DNA of 59,055 nucleotides from CAYUNA01 sp047629355 (GCA_047629355.1 JBLHWU010000003.1:1-59055), one strand, 5' to 3'. Shown: positions 9,644-18,909, counted from the first letter of the stretch. The notes: generated by a model not told the origin, from the letters alone. A program made the numbers and translations.

Positions 9644-9835
9644 TCTAATATCCGTGAAGCGGATTAATATAACCCCGAATGAAATTCGGGAAAAAGTTGA
9701 TTTAAATTAAAAAAATCCTGAAGGGATTGAATGTAAAATATTCACATTCAATCCCTTCAGGATTTTTCTTAACCGTTCTCTTTACCATGGATTTCATCCA
9801 TGGTTATTCATCTTTAATCCTCTTCAGGATTTGCT
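9644..9835. repeat. Array of five REP-like hairpins
   Basis: Five adjacent short palindromes lie between purM and the AAA ATPase: one around TCCGTGAAGCGGA (about 9651-9664), CCCGAATGAAATTCGGG (9674-9690), a perfect 24-bp stem with a 9-nt loop (9711-9734/9744-9767), ACCATGG..CCATGGT (9784-9804), and AATCC TCTTCA GGATT (9817-9832). Most carry a GAA- or TGAA-type loop or GAAG centre. This is how REP/BIME-like arrays look. They could terminate transcription in both directions. The 9562-9911 gap holds nothing else visible. Confidence 0.65.
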
Positions 9836-9911
9836 AAGTTTAAGAAAGGTTTTGTTACCTGATAATTGAACGTGATGAGTCTAAGAATCCAAATATCTAA
9901 ACTTCCAAGCA

Positions 9912-11840
9912 TCAATTTTTTACCAATCCACTTGTAGGACCGACAGCCTCAATTTTACAACTCAAATTCGGCAAACCCGCCGCATCCGTTCGTTTTAAAA
10001 ATTCTTTGCCGAACCTAAAATTATGGGTAAGAAAAAATACCTGTTCCGCCTTTTGTCCTATCGAAATTAAGAAATCCAACAACTTCGACAATCGATGTCT
10101 ATCAAAACTTGAAATCGCATCGTCAAACACAATTATTTTTTGAGATAAGTTTTCATCCATCGCCAATTTAGCCATAAAAAAAGACAAGGCCAAGGCTGAT
10201 TTATCGCCTTCACTCAAAGCAAATTTCATAGACGGTTTGGTCGCAGACTCTTTGTGGGTGACGGTATTTTGATGGACTTTTAGTGCGAATTTGACCACGG
10301 GTTCCGTACTGCTGCCCTGATAGCCACTACTGAGTTTTTCTATTTTTAAATAAGGCGCAAATGCTTGTAAATATTGGTTTATTTCAATTAAATAATCCTT
10401 GAAAACGCTTCGTTGGAATAGGGTTAACTCTGCTTGTTTATTCGTTTTCTGGATTTCTAATTTATTCAAACCCTGTTGATAGACAAGGAGGTTGTCACAG
10501 TTTTCAATCATCGTTGTATTTCCGCGAATTCGTTGTGCTTCGAGTTGTTTCAACTGCAATTCAATTTGGGATAAGTTGGGGTTGTCGGCTGCTTTCATTA
10601 GTGCAATGCTGCTGTTAAAATTAGTGATTTGCGCATTGGCTTGGACAATTTTTTCATTCAAATCATGAGTTAAATTTTCAAAATCAATCAAGCTTTTACT
10701 GGAAATAGGTTGAATTGGATTGGCTGTTTTTTCTTTAAAAATAGCTTTAATCTTTTCAAAATAAGCGATAAGGTTGTCCTTTTCAATTTTAAAATCACTG
10801 AAATCTAGCGCAGTTGGCAAATACTTTTTCCAAAAATTGGACAGTCCAATATTTTTCAAAACTTGTTGCTCAATTTCTAATAAGTGGGCCGCCAAATTAT
10901 ACGCTTGCAACGATTGATTGACTTGTACTAAATCAATCAACAAACCATTGTATTCCTCATTAAAATATTGTTGATACGCTTCGATGATTTCCATCGCATC
11001 TTTCAGTGGCTGTTGGCAAAACGGACAATTTTTACCCGCATTTTTAAAACCCTCCTTTAACCAATCTTCTGGATTGCCTTCCATTTTTAAATGCGCCTTA
11101 TGTTGCTTAATTTTTTCCAAATATTCCGCCGAAATATTGTCGATTGATTTTTGTAAAATGGCTTTTGCTACATCTTTTTCATAAGGTGTCGATAAGGTAG
11201 CAATAGTCGAAAGTACAGCCGTTTCCAAAATCAGTTGAAAACCGTTTGCCGTTTCCAATTCATGTCTTTTTTCTTCAACTTTTTCTTCAATATTGGGGTC
11301 GGGTAGGAGAGCGGCGTAGTCGTATGCAGCGTAAATATTTCCGATTTGCTGCTCAATAAATTTGGAGGTTTCGCGAACGACTTTTTTACCATTAAAAATC
11401 CGTTGTTTCAGTGTTTGAATCGACAATTTTAATTCAATACCACCGTCGCCGAGGATAATTTCAAATAGGTTTTTCTTATGGCTGGCCTGTATCTCCAGAC
11501 CAGTATAAATATTTTCGTTGATAAAATGAACATCAAAAACTTCGAGATTAGTGAAATACTGATTCCAATTGTTATTTTCAAAAGTATAAGACTCCTTATC
11601 AATTAAAAGAGTCGCTGTTTGCGCTACTTTTTTATCAAATGACCGCTTTTTTAGCATCAATCCTGGACGTTCTTTCAGTGATTTTAGAAGGAGAGAGAAG
11701 GTGGTCTTACCCATGCCATTTTCGGCATAAATTAAGTTGAATTTTTGAAAATTGGGCAAGCGTTTTTCAATAGGAATTCGGTCATTTTGAAAATTTAAAA
11801 ACTTACCAGTACCTGTGATTTCTGAAATGGATTTTATCAT
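9912..11840 (-). CDS. AAA_13-type coiled-coil ATPase with CxxC hook (PrrC/RloC-like)
   Basis: A 642-residue SMC/Rad50-style ATPase. Walker A is AENGMGKTT (Lys45). The ABC signature-like segment is LSEGDKSALALSFFMAKL, Walker B is KIIVFDDAISSFD (Asp573-Asp574), and the H-loop is FFLTHN. The middle third is predicted coiled coil, interrupted by CPFCQQPL (Cys272-Cys275), which resembles a zinc-hook. This layout is known from the anticodon nucleases PrrC and RloC and from other AAA_13 proteins linked to phage defence. I cannot see the anticodon-nuclease catalytic triad with confidence. No restriction-modification genes flank it. Overcoming-type or DNA-repair roles remain possible. Confidence 0.75.
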   Translation of the reverse strand: MIKSISEITGTGKFLNFQNDRIPIEKRLPNFQKFNLIYAENGMGKTTFSLLLKSLKERPGLMLKKRSFDKKVAQTATLLIDKESYTFENNNWNQYFTNLEVFDVHFINENIYTGLEIQASHKKNLFEIILGDGGIELKLSIQTLKQRIFNGKKVVRETSKFIEQQIGNIYAAYDYAALLPDPNIEEKVEEKRHELETANGFQLILETAVLSTIATLSTPYEKDVAKAILQKSIDNISAEYLEKIKQHKAHLKMEGNPEDWLKEGFKNAGKNCPFCQQPLKDAMEIIEAYQQYFNEEYNGLLIDLVQVNQSLQAYNLAAHLLEIEQQVLKNIGLSNFWKKYLPTALDFSDFKIEKDNLIAYFEKIKAIFKEKTANPIQPISSKSLIDFENLTHDLNEKIVQANAQITNFNSSIALMKAADNPNLSQIELQLKQLEAQRIRGNTTMIENCDNLLVYQQGLNKLEIQKTNKQAELTLFQRSVFKDYLIEINQYLQAFAPYLKIEKLSSGYQGSSTEPVVKFALKVHQNTVTHKESATKPSMKFALSEGDKSALALSFFMAKLAMDENLSQKIIVFDDAISSFDRHRLSKLLDFLISIGQKAEQVFFLTHNFRFGKEFLKRTDAAGLPNLSCKIEAVGPTSGLVKN

Positions 11841-11874
11841 AGTCTGTTTGGTTGGAGAGTGAACTTGATTTTTT

Positions 11875-11975
11875 AAGTAGGGGTATTTTTCCAGTATCCC
11901 CTACTTTTCTACCAACGGTTTTCACTACCTTATATTTTAGCGGATAAAGTAGAGCGTACTGGAAAAATACCCTTT
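11875..11975. repeat. Hairpin pair of family K between ATPase and permease
   Basis: AAGTAGGGGTA / TATCCCCTACTT (11875-11906) is an 11-bp hairpin with loop TTTTTCCAG. A second, inverted partial copy (GTACTGGAAAAATACCC) lies at about 11958-11975. The same pair, with different stem bases, occurs at 40322-40434. It is a possible terminator in addition to being a repeat. Confidence 0.5.
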
Positions 11976-11982
11976 ACTAAAA

Positions 11983-13239
11983 TCAATGCCGCATCGCTTC
12001 CACAGGGTCCATCTTTGAAGCTTGAAATGCCGGAATAAACCCAGAAATAATCCCGATGAAAATTGAAAGGCTTATCCCAAAAACTACATTATTCCAACTC
12101 AAATAAATTGGAAACGGCATAGATTCATTCGCGCCTAATAGTAGTAATTTGACTAAAATTAGTCCCAGAATACCGCCCAAAATACAAAGAATAATCGACT
12201 CAATCAAAAACTCCAATAAGATTACATTCCGCTTCGCCCCGAGTGCTTTTTTAATACCAATCATACCTGTTCGTTCCTTTACCGAGACAAACATGATATT
12301 CGCTACACTAAAAATACCTACAAAAATGGCGAAGCCACCAATTATCCAACCCGCCATATTTAATGCTCCAAAAACGGAGTCTAAAACACCTGCCAACATC
12401 GACAAAGCGTTGATGGCAAAATTATTACTTTCCTTCGGTCGCAAGCCACGAGAATTTCGCAAAACCCCCGTAATATCGTCTTTCAATCGCTCAAAACTAA
12501 CGCCCTCCGCAGCTTGTAGATTAATGGAACCACCACGCGGGTCACTATTGCTTACGTTGGCTACTTTTTTAGCAAATTCATAAGAAATAACAATTACTTC
12601 ATCAAAATTTACGATATTTATCATGCTTTCCCCAGCTTTTTCAAATACCCCAATTACTTCTACTTTCTGACCCATCAATTTAATTTTCCGACCAATCGGG
12701 TCAATACCCGCACCGAATAACTGCTGTGCTACTTCATACCCAATCACCACTTTATTATGTCCTTTTTGATATTCAAAATTATTGTACCAGCGACCATTAT
12801 CATATCCAGGTTGAAACATTTCATCAAACTCAATCGTCACCGCTAACACGAACGCGCCTTCCACGGTGTTCGAACGATACTTCGCTGTTTTGCTACCAAT
12901 TCCCACATGAAAATCAACCACTTTTGCCGTTTTTACTTTCTTTTTTAGGTTTTCATAATCTTTGTAAGAAGGGTTCGGACGCCGCAGATATTTCCAATAA
13001 TTCTCATGCGGGTCTTCCAACATCGGCATCTTATTGATAAAAATCATATCATCGCCTAATTCTTCCAAACTGCCTCGTACATTACTTTCCAAGGAATCAA
13101 CCGCTGATTGGACTCCAATAATGCAAAAAATGCCAATCGTAATGCCTAATAACGACAAGAAACTGCGTAACTTATTGCCCGTCAATTGCTGGAAGGCTTG
13201 ACGAATACTTTCATTAAAAATTTTTAGAAAATTGAACAT
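11983..13239 (-). CDS. MacB/FtsX-type ABC transporter permease
   Basis: A 418-residue inner-membrane protein. The order is: cytosolic start (FNESIRQAFQQLTGNKLRSF), one TM helix (LLGITIGIFCIIGVQSA), a MacB-type periplasmic core domain of about 230 residues, then three TM helices in the FtsX domain (GWIIGGFAIFVGIFSVANIM, FLIESIILCILGGILGLILV, VVFGISLSIFIGIISGFIPA). EPVEAMRH-like ending DPVEAMRH is family-typical. The partner ATPase and fusion protein are not adjacent. Substrates of such exporters (peptides, lipids, drugs) cannot be read from sequence. Confidence 0.88.
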   Translation of the reverse strand: MFNFLKIFNESIRQAFQQLTGNKLRSFLSLLGITIGIFCIIGVQSAVDSLESNVRGSLEELGDDMIFINKMPMLEDPHENYWKYLRRPNPSYKDYENLKKKVKTAKVVDFHVGIGSKTAKYRSNTVEGAFVLAVTIEFDEMFQPGYDNGRWYNNFEYQKGHNKVVIGYEVAQQLFGAGIDPIGRKIKLMGQKVEVIGVFEKAGESMINIVNFDEVIVISYEFAKKVANVSNSDPRGGSINLQAAEGVSFERLKDDITGVLRNSRGLRPKESNNFAINALSMLAGVLDSVFGALNMAGWIIGGFAIFVGIFSVANIMFVSVKERTGMIGIKKALGAKRNVILLEFLIESIILCILGGILGLILVKLLLLGANESMPFPIYLSWNNVVFGISLSIFIGIISGFIPAFQASKMDPVEAMRH

Positions 13240-13391
13240 TTGTCTGTAGTGAAGAGTTAAAAATGAAGAATTAAGAATTGTCTCTGCAAATGTAAAAAGG
13301 GCAAGGACAATAAAAGAAACACTTAGATGAAGGGAAGGTTTTTATCTGCTAATCACGCATTTTGGAAATTTATCTAATGTTTCACCGTCAC

Positions 13392-13559
13392 TAAGTAACA
13401 CGTAGTGATTAATCAGGTGAAAATTTTAGACAAGATTTTTTCGATAGTTTTTCTTTAAAAAAGGCTTGAATAGCCAGTGTTCTTGAAGAAATTTTTAAGG
13501 GAAAAATAGAGGAAAAAGATGTTTATAAAATTACCTGATTAATTACTACGCGTTACTTA
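13392..13559. repeat. Palindromic element D1 (TAA-GTAACACG..CGCGTTAC-TTA)
   Basis: The core 13395-13556 has complementary ends (GTAACACGTAGTGATTAATCAGGT with ACCTGATTAATTACTACG..) and lies between TAA and TTA. Inside it has TTTTAGACAAGATTTTTTCGAT, shared with D2 (35427) and the short D3 (22435), and, on the other strand, the core CTGGCTATTCAAG. Directly after it the 11-mer CGCGTTACTTA is repeated in tandem (13549-13559, 13560-13570). Confidence 0.65.
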
Positions 13560-13570
13560 CGCGTTACTTA

Positions 13571-13765
13571 TACTGTGCCACAAAAGTTTATTTGAATTTA
13601 AACAAGAGGATTATTGAGGATAAAAAATGATTTTTGCGAATCATTTTTTATCCTCAATAATCCCGCCCGCGTTGCCTGCGGCAACGCGCACTGTATTTTA
13701 TGAAGTTCGAAAATTTTACAATTTTCTCGCTTCTCAAATTTAAAATAAACTTACTTTACACGGTA
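13571..13765. repeat. Three-hairpin element E1
   Basis: Outer arms TACTGTGCC..AAGTTTATTTGAATTT pair imperfectly with AAATTTAAAATAAACTTACTTTACACGGTA. Inside are three consecutive hairpins: GAGGATAAAAAATGATTT../..AATCATTTTTTATCCTC, GCGTTGCC TGC GGCAACGC, and GAAGTTCGAAAATT../..AATTTTCTCGCTTC. The same module with other stem bases occurs at 31640, 42048, 52337 and 53236. Confidence 0.65.
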
Positions 13766-13991
13766 CTAAATACAGTGTAAAGTAAGTTTTCTTGAAAAAT
13801 AGAGACATCACCTCGACCCCGTTTGTAGAAACAGTTGATTTCTGTTTCTAAAGCCGCATCGTGGCGGGACAATGGACTCTATTTGGTGTCGTGGCGATGC
13901 CACTTTGAAAATACAAACGCATTTTACTACAAACGGAGTCATCGCTATGCGACTTGAAAATTTTAACAAATTTGCTTTACACGGTATTAAA
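13766..13991. repeat. Palindromic element F1 (TACAGTGT..ACACGGTA)
   Basis: The core 13771-13986 is flanked by CTAAA and TTAAA, a one-base-mismatched 5-bp duplication. Inner arms around CGTTTGTAGAAA and TACTACAAACGG pair, and ATCGTGGCG-type motifs recur as in F2 at 51935. Its right border coincides exactly with the stop codon of the metallophosphoesterase (TAA at 13989-13987). With D1 and E1 it fills the gap 13240-13986. Confidence 0.65.
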
Positions 13992-14820
13992 TTTCAGGAA
14001 AAACAAGTTCTGTTCCCTGCGCCGCAGTTTCTTCAGCGGGCAAAATATCATTATTGTCCCAAAGACCAGAAGACAAGGTTTTCGCGTAAGCTAAGGGCAA
14101 TTCTTCTTCCAACATTCGGGCAAAAGTTTCATCATAATCAAACTCAAAATGCCGATGTTCAAAGGTAAATCCATCATCTGAAGGCTGCAAAATCATATAC
14201 CAAACCCGCGTCGTTCCATCATTAGCTGGCATGCCGATAACGCCTGGGTTGAGCCAATATTGACCATTTTGAACCTCATTAAACGGCAAACCACAGTGCC
14301 CTGCAATAATAACCTCGCTTTCGGTTGCCTCTAAATTTTTAGCCTTGATGTTCCAAGGAGTAGATTTGAAAATGTATTCAGAAGTGTGAAAATGTGAACC
14401 ATGAACAACGGTGCAACGCTTGCCACAATAATCAAATTGAACGAATTCTGGAATGTGCCGCATGAATTCAACCGAGGATTCACTCACTTTTTTTTGTGCA
14501 AACGGATACCATTGTCTCGCAAATAAATCACATCGGGAATCTGCTGTGAAATCACAACCGCAGCCTTCATCACCATTTCGCAATTGAATCTCTACATTGC
14601 CTGCGATGGTGTGAATGCCCCATTTTTCAACGAATTTTACACAAGGTTCAGGGTCAGCGCAATAAGCAACAATGTCGCCTGTACAGATGACATTAGTTGC
14701 TGAAATGCCTTCTTTTTTGGCTATACCGTGTAGCGTTTCCAGAGCCTCAAAATTGCTATAAACGCCACCGAAGAGTAGCAGTGGTGCGTTTTCGACCTTG
14801 ATTTGTTTCGTTTTTTCCAT
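13987..14820 (-). CDS. Divergent metallophosphoesterase-fold protein (GGxYSN type)
   Basis: A 277-residue cytosolic protein. The canonical phosphoesterase DxH start is replaced by FGGVYSNFEAL (residues 17-27). CTGDIVAYCADP keeps the GD motif (Asp49), but GNHE becomes AGNVEIQL. VVHGSHFHTSEYIFKSTPW and AGHCGLPF follow, then LNPGVIGMPANDGTTRVW. CGCDFTADSRCD adds a Cys-rich loop. This combination marks a recognisable sub-family with an incomplete dimetal site, so phosphatase activity is doubtful. I placed the start at ATG 14820, which aligns with the family; a longer frame to 14928 encodes an unlikely leader. Its stop lies at the edge of element F1. Confidence 0.75.
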   Translation of the reverse strand: MEKTKQIKVENAPLLLFGGVYSNFEALETLHGIAKKEGISATNVICTGDIVAYCADPEPCVKFVEKWGIHTIAGNVEIQLRNGDEGCGCDFTADSRCDLFARQWYPFAQKKVSESSVEFMRHIPEFVQFDYCGKRCTVVHGSHFHTSEYIFKSTPWNIKAKNLEATESEVIIAGHCGLPFNEVQNGQYWLNPGVIGMPANDGTTRVWYMILQPSDDGFTFEHRHFEFDYDETFARMLEEELPLAYAKTLSSGLWDNNDILPAEETAAQGTELVFPEI

Positions 14821-14900
14821 AAGTCTTACAATTATCAGCAATGATAAGAAATTTACTTTTGATTCTTCGAGAAATTGAAGTTCATTCATTAGCGATACCG

Positions 14901-14975
14901 TAGGGGGCGTACCCTTGTGGTTGCTCAATGACTAGTAAAATAGCGACGTTGGGCGACCACAAGGGTGCGCTCCTA
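14901..14975. repeat. Inverted repeat in the divergent region
   Basis: TAGGGGGCGTACCCTTGTGG.. (14901-14924) is complementary, with three mismatches, to ..CCACAAGGGTGCGCTCCTA (14953-14975). It lies between two divergent genes and contains both apparent upstream start codons, another reason not to use them. Confidence 0.55.
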
Positions 14976-15166
14976 AACACATGGGATTCGAGCAATTTTC
15001 AAATGCACGTCTTCAAAAAACGTTTAATGAATGTGATTGGTTGCCTTATTTCTACTTTTATTTCCATTTTAATTTTGATAAAAAACCACATCTCTTTACC
15101 TTACGGCTATCCTTTAGAATAACATCTTTATAAAACGGTATGTTTCACTCAATTTCAAATAAAACT

Positions 15167-18100
15167 ATGCGACAATTATTTCTATTCATTCTAATATTTA
15201 TTGGAATTTTTGCTTTTCAAAATAAAGCTTTTGCACAAAAAAAGAAGAAAAACAAAACATCCAAATCTGATATTTCCATTCCAAACGATTTTGATAATGA
15301 ATTATTGAAAACTGTTGAATGGCGAAATATCGGACCATTTCGAGGAGGACGTTCCGCAGCTGTTTGTGGTGTGCTGGGTAAGCCGAACCTTTATTATATG
15401 GGCGCAGCAGGTGGCGGTGTTTGGAAAACCGAAGACGGCGGTCGCTCTTGGGAAAATATCTCTGATGGCTTTTTTGGTGGTTCAATCGGTGCTGTGACGG
15501 TAAGTGAATATGACCCCAATGTCATTTACGTTGGCGGCGGTGAAGTGACCGTTCGGGGGAATGTTTCGAGTGGCTACGGCATGTGGAAAAGCGAAGATGC
15601 GGGGCGGACTTGGAAAAACATTGGCTTGAACAACTCGCGGCACATCCCACGCATTCGGGTACATCCGCGAAATTCGGAAATCGTTTATGCGGCGGTCATG
15701 GGCAATTTATACAAAGATACGGAGGAGCGAGGCGTTTTTCGGAGTAAAGATGGCGGCAAGACTTGGGAAAAAATTCTTTTTGTCAATTCCGCAGCAGGCG
15801 CGGTTGATTTGACTTTTGACCCAGCCAATCCACGTATTTTATTTGCTTCGACTTGGCGGATTCGACGGACACCTTATAATATGTCAAGCGGCGGAGAGGG
15901 TAGTGGCTTGTGGAAAAGTACGGATGGTGGCGATACTTGGGAGAATATTTCACAGAATGAAGGTTTACCAAAGGAAGGCGCCTTGGGCATCATTGGCGTA
16001 ACCGTTTCGCCTGTCAATTCACAGCGGATTTGGGCATTGATGGAACATGAAGACGGCGGGCTTTTTCGGTCAGAAGATGGCGGCAAGACTTGGGAGAAAA
16101 TTAACGAATCACGCAGTTTGCGACAGCGTGCTTGGTATTATACCCGTATTTATGCAGACCCACAAGACGAAGATGTCGTTTATGTGATGAATGTCAGTTA
16201 CCATAAGTCAAAGGATGGCGGCAAGACGTTTCAATCGGCAAATGCACCGCATGGTGACCACCACGATTTGTGGATTGCACCTGAAAACCCGCAGCGGATG
16301 GTGATTGCGGATGATGGCGGTGCACAGGCAAGTTACGATGGTGGCGAGACGTGGACGACTTATTACAATCAACCAACTGCGCAATTTTATCGGGTGACGA
16401 CGGACAATCATTTTCCTTATCGAATCTATGTGGCACAGCAAGACAATAGTACTTTGCGGATAGCACATCGAACGGGTGGCGGTGCAATTGGTGAGGGCGA
16501 TTGGGAATCTACGGCAGGCGGCGAATCTGGGCATATTGCCATTGACCCAACTGACAATGATATTGTTTATGGTGGGAGTTACGATGGTTTTTTGATTAGA
16601 AAAGACCATAAAAATGACTTGACACGCGGGATTAATGTTTGGCCAGATAACCCAATGGGACACGGGGCTGAGGGGATGAAATATCGGTTTCAATGGAACT
16701 TCCCTATTTTCTTTTCGCCGCATGATAATAAAAAATTGTACACGGCATCCAACCATTTGCATGTCACTTATAATGAAGGACAGACCTGGGAAATTATCAG
16801 CCCAGATTTGACAAGAAATGAGCCGATGAAGCAAGTCTCTTCAGGTGGGCCAATTACGCAAGATAATACTTCTGTGGAATATTATTGCACCATTTTTGCA
16901 GCCGAAGAATCGCCAAGAGTAAAGGATTTAATTTGGGTCGGTTCGGACGATGGGCTGGTGCATGTGACCAAAGATGGTGGGAAAAATTGGCAAAATATCA
17001 CGCCGACGAATATGCCAGAATGGATTATGATTAATGACATTCAGCCTGACCCGTATAATGACGGCGGTTGTTATTTGGCGGCAACCAATTATAAAAATGG
17101 CGATTTTAAACCGTATTTGTACAAGACAAAAGATTTTGGGCAGACTTGGACAAAAATCGTAAATGGTATTGATGCAGAACATTTTACGCGGGCGATTTCG
17201 ATTGACCCTGTGAAAAAAGGCATCTTGTATGCAGGTACGGAAACGGGGATGTACATTTCTTATGATGATGGTTTTAATTGGCAGCCTTTGCAGATGAATC
17301 TGCCGATTGTGCCGATTACAGATTTGACGATTAAAGACAATAACTTGATCGCAGCAACGCAAGGTCGAGGAATCTGGTTGATTGATGATTTGACGATTTT
17401 GCACCAAATGGAAAAATCATTGGTGAATAAAGATTTTCATTTATTTGCTCCAATGGCGGCTTATCGGACTGGCGGTTATCAGCAAAAAAATCCAAAAATG
17501 GCGGGTCAAAATCATCCTGGTGGCGTGTCGGTTCATTATTATTTAAAAGACAAACCTGCGGATTCGACGGAGGTAAAATTGTCCTTTTATGATGAAAAAG
17601 GAGACCAAATTCGCGAGTTTTCTACCAAAGCAAAAGAGAAAAAAAATCAGTTGAAAATTGAAAAAGGCGGCAACCGTTTCGTTTGGAATATGCGTTACGA
17701 AGAGGCGAAAAAATTTGATGGAATGATTTTGTGGTGGGGTTCCTTGAATGGACCCAAAGCGATGCCTGGTAAGTATCGGGTAGATTTACAAGTTGATGAC
17801 CAAGTTCAAACGGCTGATTTTGAAGTTGTTAAAGACCCGCGTTCACCGGCGGAAGGCAAAGATTTTGTGACACAATTTAATTTTATCAAATCAGTGAATG
17901 ATAAAGTTAGTGAAGCGCACCAAACGATTATTGACATCCGGGAGATTCGGGCGCAGTTGAAAAACTATACCAAACGATTGGGTGAGGAGGAAAAATATCA
18001 GCCACTGAAGGATAAAGCAGCGGTGATGGATTCAACAATGACGGATATTGAAACGACGCTGTATCAAACTAAAAATAAAAGCCGACAAGATCCGCTGAAT

Positions 18101-18325
18101 TTTCCAATTCGATTGACAAATAAACTGGCGCATTTGAATTCCTTATCTTTTGGGGATTACCCGCCGACGGATGCTGCGGTAGCAGTGCGCGATGAAATGA
18201 TTGGATTGATTGACGTGGAGTTGAAAAAAATGGAAACGGTGAAAAATATGGAACTGCCAGCATTTAATAAATTGGTGGCGGAGATTGGGGTGGATGCGAT
18301 TATTTTGCAAGAGGATAAAGAATAA
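15167..18325 (+). CDS. Exported sortilin/BNR-repeat beta-propeller protein
   Basis: A 1052-residue protein with signal peptide MRQLFLFILIFIGIFAFQNKAFAQ (an ATG 27 bp upstream is possible). The first ~720 residues carry eleven Asp-box/BNR motifs of the form S-x-DGG-x-TW (for example EDGGRSWENI, KDGGKTWEKI, TDGGDTWENI, YDDGFNWQPL), giving two beta-propellers like the VPS10/sortilin domain and WD40-like glycosyl-hydrolase annotations. The last ~300 residues are a beta domain followed by helices (ETTLYQTKNKSR). No catalytic residues are obvious and no T9SS tag is present. The cellular role is unknown; Bacteroidota carry many copies. The DNA encoding the Asp-boxes is itself repetitive. Confidence 0.8.
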   Translation: MRQLFLFILIFIGIFAFQNKAFAQKKKKNKTSKSDISIPNDFDNELLKTVEWRNIGPFRGGRSAAVCGVLGKPNLYYMGAAGGGVWKTEDGGRSWENISDGFFGGSIGAVTVSEYDPNVIYVGGGEVTVRGNVSSGYGMWKSEDAGRTWKNIGLNNSRHIPRIRVHPRNSEIVYAAVMGNLYKDTEERGVFRSKDGGKTWEKILFVNSAAGAVDLTFDPANPRILFASTWRIRRTPYNMSSGGEGSGLWKSTDGGDTWENISQNEGLPKEGALGIIGVTVSPVNSQRIWALMEHEDGGLFRSEDGGKTWEKINESRSLRQRAWYYTRIYADPQDEDVVYVMNVSYHKSKDGGKTFQSANAPHGDHHDLWIAPENPQRMVIADDGGAQASYDGGETWTTYYNQPTAQFYRVTTDNHFPYRIYVAQQDNSTLRIAHRTGGGAIGEGDWESTAGGESGHIAIDPTDNDIVYGGSYDGFLIRKDHKNDLTRGINVWPDNPMGHGAEGMKYRFQWNFPIFFSPHDNKKLYTASNHLHVTYNEGQTWEIISPDLTRNEPMKQVSSGGPITQDNTSVEYYCTIFAAEESPRVKDLIWVGSDDGLVHVTKDGGKNWQNITPTNMPEWIMINDIQPDPYNDGGCYLAATNYKNGDFKPYLYKTKDFGQTWTKIVNGIDAEHFTRAISIDPVKKGILYAGTETGMYISYDDGFNWQPLQMNLPIVPITDLTIKDNNLIAATQGRGIWLIDDLTILHQMEKSLVNKDFHLFAPMAAYRTGGYQQKNPKMAGQNHPGGVSVHYYLKDKPADSTEVKLSFYDEKGDQIREFSTKAKEKKNQLKIEKGGNRFVWNMRYEEAKKFDGMILWWGSLNGPKAMPGKYRVDLQVDDQVQTADFEVVKDPRSPAEGKDFVTQFNFIKSVNDKVSEAHQTIIDIREIRAQLKNYTKRLGEEEKYQPLKDKAAVMDSTMTDIETTLYQTKNKSRQDPLNFPIRLTNKLAHLNSLSFGDYPPTDAAVAVRDEMIGLIDVELKKMETVKNMELPAFNKLVAEIGVDAIILQEDKE

Positions 18326-18385
18326 AATTTATTAAATTCTTTTGATTTGAGTAGGTCACCTACTTACGGCTATTTTTTTTGTTTA

Positions 18386-18420
18386 AAACATGGTGATTTT
18401 AGAAATCACCATGTTTTTTT
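18386..18420 (+). terminator. Rho-independent terminator
   Basis: A perfect 14-bp stem (18386-18399 with 18403-18416, AAACATGGTGATTT) with loop TAG is followed by T(7). It ends the sortilin-like gene. Confidence 0.8.
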
Positions 18421-18553
18421 AAAAAAAATAAAATACGGCTGAGATTTGTTGAAGATTGTTCGGTAAGTCTAAATAGTTTGCAATTATTAAACATTAAATT
18501 TAACTTAATTTAAAATAAAAATACATTTTAGTTCTTCCAGTACGAATTTTTTC

Positions 18554-18561
18554 TATATTTG
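18554..18561 (+). promoter_or_regulatory. -7 box of the first TonB receptor; start of a ~370-nt leader
   Basis: TATATTTG matches TAnnTTTG. The start codon is at 18941, so the mRNA would have a leader of about 370 nt. No other gene or repeat is visible in 18421-18928. Confidence 0.45.
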
Positions 18562-18909
18562 CCACAGTTATTCATCAAAAGAGATGTCTGATACCTAATG
18601 TTCTGGTAGAATATTATTTCAGGAAACACCTTTTAGGGAAAATTCTTTACAGCCACTTTTTGTTCCGTCTATTGTTATTAGACACCATTTTTTTAAACCA
18701 CAGTACCGTAAATAATAGTCAATTGATGCCTTTTCAATGATTAATAATTATTAGCGGAGAACAGAGAGTCCCATTAAAAACACAAAAAATTAAAGTCTGA
18801 TTTAACCAAATTGAATAAGTATGTTTACTATAAAATCATACCTAGACGACCCGCATAGTTTAGAGTTTATCTGCTGTGCCTGTCAATAGGTAATCTTTTA
18901 TTTATTTAA

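Noticed and set aside
9709..9770. Possible CRISPR repeat unit because of GGATTGAATGT-like sequence
   Set aside because: The copies are arranged as inverted arms of one hairpin, with no regular spacers and no cas genes nearby.
14928..15122. 64-residue plus-strand frame divergent from the metallophosphoesterase
   Set aside because: It begins inside an inverted repeat and shows no start signal; its hydrophobic end looks fortuitous.
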